A program made the position numbers and the translations under genes. A model generated the notes under the pieces. The model ran no database searches and was not told the DNA's origin. It was given only the letters and a program-made list of their open reading frames with translations. From NCBI GenBank assembly GCA_022559845.1, contig CM040127.1, positions 29,846,708 to 29,910,707 on the forward strand: DNA of 64,000 nucleotides. The letters are read 5' to 3'. This DNA comes from Amorphophallus konjac. Taxonomy: Eukaryota; Streptophyta; Magnoliopsida; Alismatales; Araceae. Positions 23,571-34,753 of this stretch are shown one piece after another; within the stretch, counting starts at the first letter, position 1; each line of letters opens with the position of its first letter.

Positions 23571-23747
23571 AGGGAAAATTATCTCTATACTTCTAAAATC
23601 ATTCAAAATTATCATTATATCTCCATCTTTACCGTATTTATCATAATACCTTTGGAATTCTTTAAAAATAGTCATTGTATTTGTGTCCCTTCAATTCGCA
23701 GGGATATAGGGATAATTTTCTATTTTAAAAATACAAAGATATAGAAG

Positions 23748-23792
<45 letters not shown>

Positions 23793-23883
23793 GAAAGATT
23801 TTAAAAATATTATGATAAATATGATAAAAATAAAAATATACAAACAATTTATAATATTTTAGAGATATAAAGATAATTTTTCC
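23571..23883. mobile_element. hairpin MITE, copy 2 (diverged, TA-expanded)
   Basis: It begins AGGGAAAATTATCTCTATAC and ends AGATATAAAGATAATTTTTCC. The order of motifs (ATCTCCATCTTTACCGTATTTATCATAATACC, then its complement) matches the MITE at 22835-23110. The loop contains a (TA)n expansion at about 23752-23789. It lies just downstream of the PP2C-like gene, so two copies of one family flank its last exon. Confidence 0.75.
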
Positions 23884-25034
23884 AAATACAAATTACACAG
23901 TTTATGCTTCAAGTGGAACCATACAAGATCTTTTGCCTCTGCAGCTTATGATTTTTCTGTGACGAAGTTTTCTAAAGAGACAATCCTCAAACACATGCTC
24001 ATGATCACATCACAGCTACCAGCCAACCACAAGTAATAATGTAACATTTAATCCTGCAGACACCAGCATATGGGGGTTAATACGTGTGTGTGTGTGTGGG
24101 GGGGGGGGGGGGACGGGCGGTTGTGGGTTGTTGAATTGGTCTTTTAGTGCAGTGGTTGGCTCACGTTTTGGGCAAAAGAAGTGGAGGATGTGCAAACTAC
24201 ACACGTCTCTCACATCCTCGCCGCCTCTTCAACTTTTTTAGAGTTTCACATCTTATGAGAACTATCTATAAATAAAACTCATTTTATGATTGGGAGAGGT
24301 CAGGTGACACATATCTAGAGTCTAAAGAGAGTATATATACATCGCTCTTACTCTTTATTTAAGGAGTGTTGATCTGCAGTTAAGGGGGAGGAAATCTCAT
24401 TTTCTCGCTTCGTGCACGAGGATGACTCCAGTCGTAGTGTGCTTTTCTTCGGTCATTCGACATCTCAAGATGTCACTAAGTAAGTAAGATCCCTTACTGT
24501 TTCGGATCTAATGCCATCATTTTTCGCTATACACTTTGATACATCGATCTAGTTACCCTCCGGAGGGCGATAATGCGGAACAAAGGAGTCGACAAGGGGA
24601 CAGGGATTATAAGGGTTATCCCTCTCTGGAGCGCGACAACACAGAATAACGGGGTTTACTCCACTGGCAACTGCGAAATGCCACCAGAACAAATTAAAAA
24701 TATATAAATTTTGATGAAAGAGAACGAAAGTTCATGTGCTCCTAGTTTGCTTCTCTCGGTCATTTCATCTGATATGCCCTTCTCTCCTCATGGGACCTAA
24801 GATGAGAAGCTGTCAATGTAGACGTGAGAGAGATTAGATTAAATGATCAAGAAGAACTATATATCATCTCTGTTAGACGTAGTTTAATTCATTCTCAATT
24901 TCTCAGTTCAGTGGATATCCCATGAACTGCAGCACCTTTTTTGTTTCCTCAACTTAAGAGTAGGTCTCCAAACGTAGAACAAAAACATCAACAATTAACA
25001 ACAACAACAAAAGAAGTAGTAGCAAGCAATCTTC
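23884..25034. other. intergenic region
   Basis: I see no gene. A (TG)n/(G)n compound repeat lies at about 24083-24112 and a polypurine/poly-AAC stretch at about 24990-25020. Confidence 0.5.
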
Positions 25035-25054
25035 CACTACAAGAAAAAGTGGTT

Positions 25055-25200
25055 ATAGCGACCGCATTAGCGACCGCTTTAATCGGTCGTTAGTCGGTCC
25101 CAAATAGAGACCAATTCGGCGACCGAAATAATCGGTCGCACATCTGAGACCTATTGGCGACCGAACTAAATTCGGTCGCCAATCGGTCGCTGATCCCGTT
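25055..25200. repeat. CACTA left subterminal repeat zone
   Basis: GCGACCG and its complement CGGTCGC occur repeatedly in direct and inverted orientation. The matching zone at the other end is 31300-31700. Confidence 0.85.
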
Positions 25201-25790
25201 ATACTCCCCCCCTGCGACCCCCGCCCGCCCGAGCCCCTCCCCGCCCGAGCCCTCCCTCCCGCCCTCCACCCTCCCGACCGAACTAAATTCGGTCGCCAAT
25301 CGGTCGCTGATCCCGTTATACTCCCCCCTGCGACCCCCGCCCGCCCGAGCCCCTCCCCGCCCGAGCCCTCCCTCCCGCCCTCCACCCTCCCGCCCGAGCC
25401 CCCTTCCCCTGCGGCCCCCTCCCCCTGCGGCCCCCTCTCCGCCCTAGCCCCCCCTCCACCCTCCCGCCCGAGCCCCCGCCCGAGCCCCCTTCCCCTGCGG
25501 CCCCCTCCCCCTGCGGCCCCCTCTCCGCCCTAGCCCCCCTCCTCCGCCGGAGTCCCCCCTTCCCCTGCGGCCTCCCGCCCGAGCCCCCCTCCGCCGGAGC
25601 CCCCCCTCCCCCTGCGGCCTCCCGCCCGAGCCCCCCTCCTCCGCCCGAGCCCCCCTCCCCGTGCGGCCTCCCGCCCGAGGCCCCCTCCGCCGGAGCCCCC
25701 CTCCGCGCCGCTCGCCTCGCCGTCGTCGCCGCGCCGCTCGCCTCGCCGTCGCCGCTCGCCGTCGCCGTCGTCGCCGGCTTCCTCTCTCTC
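25159..25790. repeat. C-rich minisatellite (CCCGCCCGAGCCCCC) with a 117-bp duplication
   Basis: A block starting GACCGAACTAAATTCGGTCG at 25159 recurs at 25276 (period about 117 bp). Beyond it, CCCGCCCGAGCCCC-type units repeat degenerately to about 25780. Long open frames here are low-complexity. Confidence 0.85.
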
Positions 25791-25795
25791 ACACA

Positions 25796-25799
25796 CAGG

Positions 25800-25836
<37 letters not shown>

Positions 25837-25856
25837 CGCCGCGGCCCCCCCACAGG

Positions 25857-25905
<49 letters not shown>

Positions 25906-25913
25906 CGCCGCTG

Positions 25914-25955
<42 letters not shown>

Positions 25956-25975
25956 CGCCGCTGCCCCCCCCAAGG

Positions 25976-26012
<37 letters not shown>

Positions 26013-26038
26013 CGCCGCGGCCCCCCCCCCCACAGGTA

Positions 26039-26069
<31 letters not shown>

Positions 26070-26083
26070 CGCCCCCCCACAGG

Positions 26084-26126
<43 letters not shown>

Positions 26127-26149
26127 CGCCGCGGCCCCCCCCCCACAGG

Positions 26150-26192
<43 letters not shown>

Positions 26193-26206
26193 CGCCCCCC
26201 CACAGG

Positions 26207-26261
<55 letters not shown>

Positions 26262-26285
26262 CGCCGCGGCCCCCCCACCCCAACC
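25796..26285. repeat. composite (CT)n / CCAACCCGCC...CACAGGTACC minisatellite
   Basis: Eight to nine units, each a (CT)10-20 tract followed by CCAACCCGCCGCGG or CCAACCCGC, a C run and CACAGGTACC. Each unit carries a splice-site-like CT-tract...CACAG|GTACC. Frames encoding Leu-Ser or Arg-Glu strings are artefacts of the CT/GA repeat. Confidence 0.9.
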
Positions 26286-26559
26286 CCCTGCAGGGAATTT
26301 AATGTGAAAATTTTGTTTAGGCCATGCTAATTTTTTGTTTAGGGCATTTCATAGTCCATGTTATTGTTAATATGATAGAATATTATTTTGTGCACTTTTC
26401 AGGTGTTTGGGTGCTTTATATTGCCTTTATTAACAGTCATATGGACCTTCCATTTTTTGTAGTAAAATACCAGTGCATGTAAATAGTCATTTTTGTGTGT
26501 TAGCATGATAATATATTCACAAACATGTGTTGTATTTGGATTGGCCTCACCTCTCCTTT

Positions 26560-28095
26560 CCTAATGATTAGTGTAAGGTTTTTAAGGGTTTAGTGTTTAG
26601 TGTTTAAGGTTTAGGGTTTTAGATTTAGGTTTTAGGTACTAGATTTAGGTTTTACTCTTTTAAGGTTTAGGATTTTTAGGGTTTAAGGTGTTTAGGGCTT
26701 TTAGGGTTTAGGGTTTAGGATTTTAAGCTTTATGGTTTAGGGTTTGGGGCTTTAGGGTTAGGATTTAAGGGTTAGGTGTTAGGGTTTAGGAAGGGTTTCA
26801 GGGCTACAGGTTTTTGGACTTCGATTTTAAGTGTGGGTTTTTCGGTTTACGGTTGCTAGGCTTAGGGTTGAGGGGCTGTTTAGTGTTTAAGGTTTAAGGG
26901 CTTACGGTTTTAAGATTTAAAGTTTAAGGTTTGACAGTTTTGAGGTTTAGTAGTTTATGTATTAGGGGTGGGGTAAGGGGTTCAATGTGGGTTTAGGATT
27001 TTAGTGTTTTAAATTTTATGGTTTTTAATTATTTTAGGGTTTTACAGTTTAGGGGGTTATGAGTTTATTTTTTTATGTTTAGGGTTTAACATATAGGGTT
27101 AGGGTTTAAGGTTTAGGGTTATTTAGGGTTTAGGTTTTTGGGTTTAGGGTTAGTTGTTTGGTGTTTAGGTTTGTTTGCATTTTATATTTGGCATATGAGT
27201 TTAGGGTTTTGGATTTAGCATTTGGGGTTTTTGGTTTAGCGGTTAGGGGGGTGGATTACGGTTTTGAGAGTTTAGGCTTTAGGGTTTTTTGGTTTAGTGG
27301 GTCTAGTTTCTAAGGATTTTAGGTTTTAGGGTTTAGGGTTTTTCATGTTTTTAGGGTTTATAGTTATTACAATTTAGGATTTTTAGGGTTTAGGGTTTTT
27401 CGAGTTTTTATGGTTTATAGATATTATGGTTTCATATTTTTAAGGTTTAGGGTTTAGGGTTTAAGGTTTTCAAGATTTATGGTTTAATGTTTTGAGTTTA
27501 GGGTTTAATGTTTTTAAGGTTTAAGGTTCTTGGGGCTTTTAGGGTTTTACATATAGGTTTACATTTTTGGGTTTCTTTTATTTAGGGTTTGATGTTATTA
27601 GTGATTTTAGGGTTTATGATTTTAAATTTATGGTTTATGGTTTAGAGTTTATAGTATTAAGATTTTTGATTTTTAGGTTTAGGAGTTTTAGGGTTTAAGG
27701 TTTAGGATTTAGGGTTTTTCAGATTTAGTCTTTTATGTTTGTGGTTTTTAAGGATTTTAGAGTTTCTAGTTTTAGGGGTAACTCAAGATTTAGGGTTTTA
27801 AGGTTTAGGGTTTGGGATTTTTAGTTTGAGGGTTTGGGGTTTAGCAATCGGTGGTTTAGCAGTTTAGGAGTTTAAGGGATCGTAGTGGGGTTAGGGGTTA
27901 GGGGAGGGTTTAAGATTTATAATTTTTAAGGGTTTTATGGTTTTATGATTTAGGGGGTTCGGGGTCTGCAGTTTAGTGTTTTTAGGGGTTTTAGGGCTTA
28001 CGTTTTTTTTTCTATAGGGTTTACAATTTTTACGGGTTTAGGGTTTAAGGTTTAGGGATTTGGGAATAGGTTTAGGTTTTAGGATTTTAGATTTA
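26560..28095. repeat. degenerate telomere-like (TTTAGGG) array
   Basis: About 1.5 kb dominated by TTTAGGG, GGGTTTA and one-base variants, all in the same orientation, inside the CACTA element. It is far more degenerate than a working telomere, so it is an internal expansion or a captured interstitial telomeric tract. Confidence 0.9.
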
Positions 28096-28100
28096 GGTTT

Positions 28101-28637
28101 GAGCAAATCGCTCAAAAGTGCAATTTGCAAATGCACTTGGTTTATAATCAAAGCCGTCGGGGTCCGGGGGTCCAGAATGTGAAATACTGATCCGATCGGC
28201 ATTCCGATCATTCCAACACAACCTGGGAGGTAGACGTGACTTGTCAGAGCTGACGGATTCTAAATCGGACTACCGGTTTGAGCCCGACGCTCAAAAGTGC
28301 AATTTGCAAATGCACTTGGTTTATAATCAAAGCCGTCGGGGTCCGGGGGTCGAGAATGTGAAATACTGATCCGATCGGCATTCCGATCATTCCAACACGA
28401 CCTGGGAGGTAGACGTGACTTGTCAGAGCTGACGGATTCTAAATCGGACATCCGGTTTGAGCCCGACGCTCAAAAGTGCAATTTGCAAATGCACTTGGTT
28501 TATAATCAAAGCCGTCGGGGTCCGGGGGTCCAGAATGTGAAATACTGATCCGATCGGCATTCCGATCATTCCAACACGACCTGGGAGGTAGACGTGACTT
28601 GTCAGAGCTGACGGATTCTAAATCGGACTACCGATTT
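28101..28637. repeat. 3 x 179-bp tandem array (array A)
   Basis: Units start at 28101, 28280 and 28459 with GAGC...GCTCAAAAGTGCAATTTGC and share CCGTCGGGGTCCGGGGGTC and GACTTGTCAGAGCTGACGGA. The copies are nearly identical. Confidence 0.95.
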
Positions 28638-28764
28638 GAGCAAAACGTTTAAAATTATCATTCGTCAATTTCACTTCAATGAAAAACATCTTGCTTTTAA
28701 TTTTCAAGAATAATTGATTTCTTTATTAAAGAATTGATTTTAATTTTTTTAAATGATATACAGG

Positions 28765-28829
28765 ATCATCCGTCGCGAGATGTTGGACGAGACGACGACC
28801 AGGATGACACATATGCGGAGGATTTGTGA
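28765..28829 (+). other. CACTA last-exon remnant, copy 1
   Basis: After GATATACAG| an open stretch encodes DHPSRDVGRDDDQDDTYAEDL and then a stop. An acidic C-terminal exon just before the 3' subterminal repeats is where a CACTA gene would end. It recurs at 30926, so I take it as the tail of the lost element-encoded protein. The family match is inferred from position and is not certain. Confidence 0.45.
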
Positions 28830-29322
28830 TTTCATTTTAGTTATTTGTATGTTGCCATTTTATTATGGATGTATGATTAATTTGTGTGTTTGTATGTGAT
28901 GAATTTGAAATTTGTGGAGATTATGAGTTGTGTAGTTGATTTATATGTTTTTATGAAATTGTTATGTAACAGGTTATTTATTTTATTAAATTGTTATTTA
29001 TCAGGTGATTTATAGTAGCTTTATATTAATTTTTGAAAAAAAAAATTTAATTAGCGACCGCATGGAGACCGAATAGCGACCGCTGAAAATATTAACTTGT
29101 ATACAGGCCCACAAGTGCCTATACTATATACGCTTGATGAAGTCTTTCTATAGCTTTTCTATGCTGCAGATTGTTTGTTCTCTTCTTCTAGATTACTTCT
29201 TCTGTGTTAGTCTTTAATCAAGGATACTACATTAGCGAGGAAAATTTTCCTCACACAGTTACTAGCTTGCATGAACTGCAAGTGTCAGACTTCATATTCA
29301 TTTGAGTCTTTGTTTATTGCAG

Positions 29323-29689
29323 ATTGTTTGCTCATTTCTTGTCCGAGATATGGGGATTGATTGGCGAATGGGAGCTGAATGGTTTGAGAAATGTCTTTTG
29401 GACTACGATCCATGTTCTAATTATGGAAACTGGACTTATGGGGCAGGTTAAGCTCTTTTGCAGACTTCTCTATTCCATTTTTTAAATTTTCACTTCATGG
29501 GCCTTCTGTGAATTTTCATTTTTATGATGAGAGACTCAATCATAAGGTAAGGTTCACCTGAGACTAACACACCTAAGTGATACTTCAGGAATCACGGGAG
29601 ATAAGCTGATTGCTTTCACATTTTTCTATGTTCATTAATTTGCTTGGTACTAACCAAATGTATTATTTATGACAGGTGTTGGAAACGAC
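29323..29689 (+). pseudogene. captured fragment of DASH cryptochrome gene
   Basis: Exon 29323-29446, bounded by TTGCAG| and |GTTAAG, encodes a peptide starting [20 protein letters not shown], followed by [20 protein letters not shown]. This matches the FAD-binding region of CRY-DASH photolyase/cryptochromes. After an intact intron the next exon begins at 29676 and supplies only GVGND before homology stops at about 29689. The intron is retained, so genomic DNA and not cDNA was captured. The frame is open, but this is two partial exons of a gene normally having a dozen or so; no photolyase can be made. Confidence 0.85.
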
Positions 29690-29846
29690 TGGGGTGTATT
29701 TTACTGCATCTTGAGGGTTCCACTTGTGAAACTTTGGCTGCTCTTAGTGGAGATGGAATTGCATTCTATGTCTTGTGGCCACATTATCCCCTTTGGATAA
29801 CTTCTCATGTTGCCGTCTCCAACTGAATGAATTTTATTGCTTTCAG

Positions 29847-29961
29847 GTATTTTCCATGATTCCTGGTTTTAGCTCGGAGTTGATGCCGAAAGGTCGTGAA
29901 CAGGAAAGCCAGGCAAAGATCAAGCGATACATGTACGTGATGGGTTCTATGACCAATGAAG
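29847..29961 (+). pseudogene. captured exon of SRP54 gene
   Basis: The exon, flanked by TTTCAG| and |GTACTC, encodes a peptide running [20 protein letters not shown] then [18 protein letters not shown]. This matches the M-domain start of cytosolic SRP54, the signal-recognition-particle GTPase. Some family positions are changed (for example YMYVMGS). It is joined directly to the cryptochrome fragment, making a chimeric transduplicate of two unrelated genes inside the CACTA element. Confidence 0.85.
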
Positions 29962-30206
29962 GTACTCTCATGGTGTTTTCTTCTTCCATATTGTCCATTA
30001 TACATGTGAATATCAATATACTCATTCTGCTGTTTATATTTGACATAGCTTTTATTTCAATCTTGGGCGTAAGACTGGATGATGATGATAGTGCTATGGT
30101 GTCATGGTGTGTACCCATCATGCATTGTGATCAATGTCCATATAAGTAAACTAGCAGAGTACAGCCCACTTCAAGTGTTTCTGGCAGTACATTATGATTA
30201 TTCCAC

Positions 30207-30743
30207 CATTTTTAAAATACACTTAGTTCAAATGAACTGTTAGGACGGGTCCGGGGGTCTAAAATTCGAAATACCGGTCGGATGGCCGTGCCGATCATTC
30301 CAATACGACCGGGGAGATGAAAGTGACTTGTCAGAACTGACGGAATCCAAATCGGATGCCCGGTTTGAGCTCGGCGCTCAAACTTCATTTTTAAAATACA
30401 CTTAGTTCAAATGAACTGTTAGGACGGGGCATTTGGTTCTAAAATCTGAAATACCGGTCGGATGGCCGTGCCGATCATTCCAATACGACCGGGGAGATGA
30501 AAGTGACTTGTCAGAACTGACGGAATCCAAATCGGATGCCCGGTTTGAGCTCGGCGCTCAAACTTCATTTTTAAAATACACTTAGTTCAAATGAACTGTT
30601 AGGACGGGTCCGGGGGTCTAAAATTCGAAATACCGGTCGGATGGCCGTGCCGATCATTCCAATACGACCGGGGAGATGAAAGTGACTTGTCAGAACTGAC
30701 GGAATCCAAATCGGATGCCCGGTTTGAGCTCGGCGCTCAAACT
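30207..30743. repeat. 3 x ~179-bp tandem array (array B), related to array A
   Basis: Units start at 30207, 30385 and 30565 (CATTTTTAAAATACACTTAG). They share with array A the core GGGTCCGGGGGTC, CCGATCATTCCAA and GACTTGTCAGA.CTGACGGA, and the same period, but are clearly diverged from it. Copies within the array are almost identical; unit 2 has a local replacement (GGGGCATTTGGTTC). Confidence 0.95.
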
Positions 30744-30925
30744 TCATTTTTAAAATACAAGATGAAATTTGAACTTATATTGTGTGTGTGTATTTATATA
30801 TATGAAAATGAGCTGGCTTAAACTATTGGCATACTCTTGTTAATGCTTGATTTCTTTATTAAGTCTTGTTAATGCTTGATTTCTTTATTAAGGATTTGAT
30901 TATAATTTTTTTAAATGATATACAG

Positions 30926-31018
30926 GATCATCCGTCGCGAGATGTTGGACGAGACGACGACCAGGATGATGTTGGACGAGACGACGACCAGGATGAGACA
31001 TATGTGGAGGATTTGTGA
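30926..31018 (+). other. CACTA last-exon remnant, copy 2
   Basis: Same acidic tail as at 28765, here with an in-frame 27-bp tandem duplication (DVGRDDDQD twice) before the stop. The downstream sequence (ATGTATGATTAATTTGTG, then TTTATCAGG) also parallels copy 1. Confidence 0.45.
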
Positions 31019-31299
31019 TTTTATTTTAGTTGTGTATGTTGTCATTTTATTATTATGGATGTATGATTAATTTGTGATTTTATTTTAATTGTGTGTAATT
31101 TGAGGTTCGTGGAGATTGTGATCCGTGTAGTTGATTTATTATTGTTTTATGAAATTGTTATTTATCAGGTGCTTGTATGTGATGAATTTGAGATTTGTCG
31201 ATATTGTTGTCTGTGTAGTTGATTTTATATTTATGTTATGAATTTGTTATTTATCAGGTAATTTATTTATCAGTTTAAATAAATTTTTAAAAAAAAAAT

Positions 31300-31700
31300 A
31301 ATGCAAAATTAGCGACCGCATGGAGACTGAATTGCGACCGAATAGCGACTATACGTTATATTTCTTTTATTAAATAATTATACTTGGCGACCGACTAGCG
31401 ACCGAATTGAGACCGAATAAATCCAATAGGTTAATTTTATTTTTAAAAATACAACATAATTAGAGACCGAATAGCGACCGAATTGAGACCGACTTAATTA
31501 GCGACCGATCAGGCGACCGATTATAATCGGTCTCTGGTAACGACTGATACTGCGACCGAATTATGTCGGTCGCTATATAGCGACTAGTATATAGCGACCG
31601 ACATGTTCGGTCGCTAGATAGTCTCTGTTCGGTCGCAATGCAGATTTGCGACCGATCTACGACTGAATAGCGACCGCTAGGTCGGTCGCTATCCGCGATT
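31300..31700. repeat. CACTA right subterminal repeat zone
   Basis: Dense GCGACCG, GAGACCG and CGGTCGC motifs in both orientations up to the terminal TTTTTCTTGTAGTG. Confidence 0.9.
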
Positions 31701-31789
31701 TTTCTTGTAGTGTTCTGCCACCCGTTCAACGTCCCAAGAGGTAATGGTAGTGCCAAAATTAACTTAAACCATATTTGCCCCCCACCCCA

Positions 31790-33039
31790 CTAGAACGCCG
31801 AGGACAACTGCCGCTCCACCTTCTTCTTCGCCACCTTGCCCGCGTTCGAGAAGCTCCGGAAGAGGAACCCAGCAGCCCCTTCTCCGTTGCCGTCCACCGC
31901 GCCGAGGAAGGAGCCAGTCTCGGTAGGGAGCGTGTCCCAGACATGAGGGCTCTCCACGTCCTTGTCCACCACATGCAGGGTGGTGAGCCTCCTGGCTAGC
32001 TCCTGCAACGAGCGCTCCTCCTGCTTCCCCCGGGGGGATTCCCGAGGGGTCATCAGTTCGTTCGACGACGTGGAAGAGCTGCTGCGGGACCAGGAGCCGA
32101 AGGAAGAGTTCCGCGAGGTCTTGGAAGAAGCGGAAGAGGGAGACGACACGGGGGGGCTATTGCTCCCGAAGCCCTGGATCTCCTTTGAGACCTTCATGGC
32201 CTTCCAGCGGGCTTCTCGGAAGTACTGCTTGTTGGTGAGAAGTTTCAGCACTGTCTCGGATTTCCTCCGCATGCTCGACCCCCAGTCGAACCTGCAAGTG
32301 TGACAAAAGGATGAGGCAGGAAGTCCCCATGCAGCCTGAGAGAGAGAGAGAGAGACAGACAGACGTAGGCTTGTGGGGATCCATGCAGCGTACGCAGAGA
32401 TATATATATATAGAGAGAGAGAGAGAGTTGGAATCTTGGGCCTGCGAGATCCACGCAGGGTGGACATCTTAATTTGTAGATATATATATATAACTAATTA
32501 AGGAAAGAGATCAATTTGTGTGCATGGGTAGAATTGATATGGACACGAACCCTCGGACGTCGTCGACGTGCTCAAAGGTGCCGAGCTCTTGGACGACGTC
32601 GAGATCACACAGGAAATGTTCACCGATGTCCTCCGGGCCGTGGGTGAGAAGGAACTCCAGCAAAGATAGTGCCTTGTACGATTGCCTCCACTCCTTCCAG
32701 TCCACTCTATACAGCCTGTAGGTTAATTTTTTAGAGTTGGACATGATTAATAGTGAGACCCATGAATCGAAAGTTCTTGATGACAACTGAGATCGAGAAG
32801 ATACTCATGAGGAAAGGATAATTAATATTTGACATTAATTAATTCTACGCCGAGCGTATGAAGCTATCGTGCAAATCAACCCAACGTAATTGATTAATCG
32901 AGATTAATCCATATGGCCACTAGCTCTGGGGCGTAGACACTATAGCTTAATCATTATAACAAGTTTTGATCCTTAATTTGTGTTATACTTGTTAACTAAT
33001 AATATATTACAGCTTAATTTGGCACTAGCTAGCTAGCTA

Positions 33040-33083
<44 letters not shown>

Positions 33084-33728
33084 GCGCGCGGTCCCTTTCT
33101 GTACTCTCTTGTTGGTCTGAAATATTCCTTAATTTCTTCATGATCTTTCAAAAGAGAGGAGTCACATAGCTAGGCCACGTAGGTAGATTCTCACAAATAC
33201 AAATAATTAATTTCCATGATGGGAAAAACAACTCATGATATACTGCACAAAAATGCAATATAATAGACAATATGCATAGTTCAACAGCTCAGGGAATCAT
33301 TAATTCACTATATATATATATATACGGTGCATCTCCAGCATAGAAATATCGTACATATACAGCACTAAAAATACAAATACAATACACAAATACGTATATT
33401 GGTAGCCATTGTGCACAAGCTTAACATCGCATCATCTTTGTGCATTACTACATCGCATCGCTATCTTCTGACAACAAAACCCGCCACCGTCAAAATTAAA
33501 GGGAGCTAAAACAAAAGGTTAAACATTAATGTATCGATCAGGTCCTGGTTAGTAACTGAAAGATTTCGCAGTAACGGGGGGACATAAAAGGAACCGCTTG
33601 TACATACATACATACATATATGTTTATACAGGACTGATCGAGGAGGATTTCTCAAGAACAAATGGATGATCCATTGATTAATTAACAGCTTCAACGTGAG
33701 AAATGAGACTAACTTGCTAGCTAGCTAG

Positions 33729-33762
<34 letters not shown>

Positions 33763-34699
33763 CCGGCAGCGGAATTTAAAACTACGTACAACTAGTCCGC
33801 ATACTAGAAGATGGCAGAGATTGCAATGGAATTAATCCCAACTTAATTAATTCTAACCGCTTAATTGTCTCCTAGCTAGAGATTGGGAGATATTGAAAAG
33901 ATATATATATTCAACGTAAAAGTAGTGTGTTAAATGCATGTACTTCAGTTTTTTTGGAATTTGAAGATGTTCATATACATGTAGTCCACGGACGGATCCT
34001 GTGTGGTCACGAGCATTCGAGATATTATATATATATATATATCCTTCGGTTACTATTAGCTAGTGATCTAGCTACATCATGTGTGTGTCCATGCATGGAC
34101 AATAACCATATATTTCTGTACATTTTGCACACACATTAATTAATTAATATAATATACAATACCTAGCTACATTAATATTATCCATCTTATGATCACTTAA
34201 CAGAAAAATAGCTAGGTAGAGATCAGTACCTTCGGTGGAGGACATCGACGATCCTCCAATAGTCGTCCACATCTGCAAATGCAGCCTCGGATATCTTCAT
34301 CATCGTTCTGGCATCGGCACCGAAGGAGTCGCCGTTGGTGGCTTCTTCAGCCAAGCTTTAATTACATCAAAGGGAGGGGGGAATTGAAGATAGCATAACC
34401 GAATACAAGGAAATAAATGACCAAATTAATACTCGAAGAACAAGAAGTCTCTGATGATCATATACGTTAATTTTAAGCCATGCAGACACAGTACGTACGT
34501 TATAATTAATTGAGGATCAGGAGCTGTGCATGCATGGAGAGATTAATTAGCTAGGAAAGGAAACGGGATGGGGATCAGAACAAGCAGCTATATATACATA
34601 CGATTCTGCCAGACTAACATCTGTGAGGAATAGCTTGGCATTTTGGCACTTGTCTCGAATGAAAGTGGATGCCTGCCGTGTAAGCTCACCCAGCCCCAT
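31790..34699 (-). CDS. ENTH-domain (epsin-like) clathrin adaptor protein
   Basis: Four exons on the minus strand: 34699-34602, 34355-34230, 32715-32551 and 32291-31790. All GT-AG junctions are in phase, giving 296 residues. Residues 1 to about 160 form an epsin N-terminal homology domain, which binds phosphoinositides and bends membranes in clathrin-mediated vesicle budding: MGLGELTRQASTFIRDK, EEATNGDSFGADARTMMKIS, DVDDYWRIVDVLHRR, SYKALSLLEFLLTHGPEDI and FDWGSSMRRKSETVLKLL. The C-terminal half is a Ser-rich linker with a basic end (KVAKKKVERQLSSAF). I see no NPF or UIM motifs, so it belongs with the short plant ENTH proteins and not with full-length epsins. The start was chosen at the family N-terminal Met. 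A MITE lies 54 bp upstream and a CACTA element ends 77 bp downstream of the stop. Confidence 0.92.
33044..33080. repeat. (TA)n microsatellite in ENTH intron 2
   Basis: A TA dinucleotide run. A (GA)n run at about 33733-33760 lies in the same 1.5-kb intron. Confidence 0.9.
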
Positions 34700-34753
34700 C
34701 CTCAGAAAGAACCCCGGCACCACCACCCAACAAGAGCTGGAGACTTCACGCCA

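Larger units (their letters stand above)
25035..31712. mobile_element. CACTA (En/Spm-type) DNA transposon, 6.7 kb, gene-capturing
   Basis: The left end is CACTACAAGAAAAA and the right end TTTTTCTTGTAGTG, a perfect CACTA-class terminal inverted repeat. Both sides are bordered by the 3-bp target duplication TTC (25032-25034 and 31713-31715). Subterminal regions (25055-25200 and 31300-31700) are packed with GCGACCG/CGGTCGC motifs in both orientations, as expected of transposase-binding repeats. No full-length TNP2-like transposase is present. Only a short repeated last-exon-like peptide remains, so the element is non-autonomous. The interior carries C-rich and CT minisatellites, telomere-like repeats, two tandem arrays and exons of two unrelated host genes. 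Confidence 0.95.

Noticed and set aside
25316..26302. 320-codon Arg/Glu/Gly-rich frame (-) and 213-codon Leu/Ser/Pro frame (+)
   Set aside because: Products of the C-rich and CT minisatellites inside the CACTA element; overlapping open frames on both strands show compositional bias, not coding.
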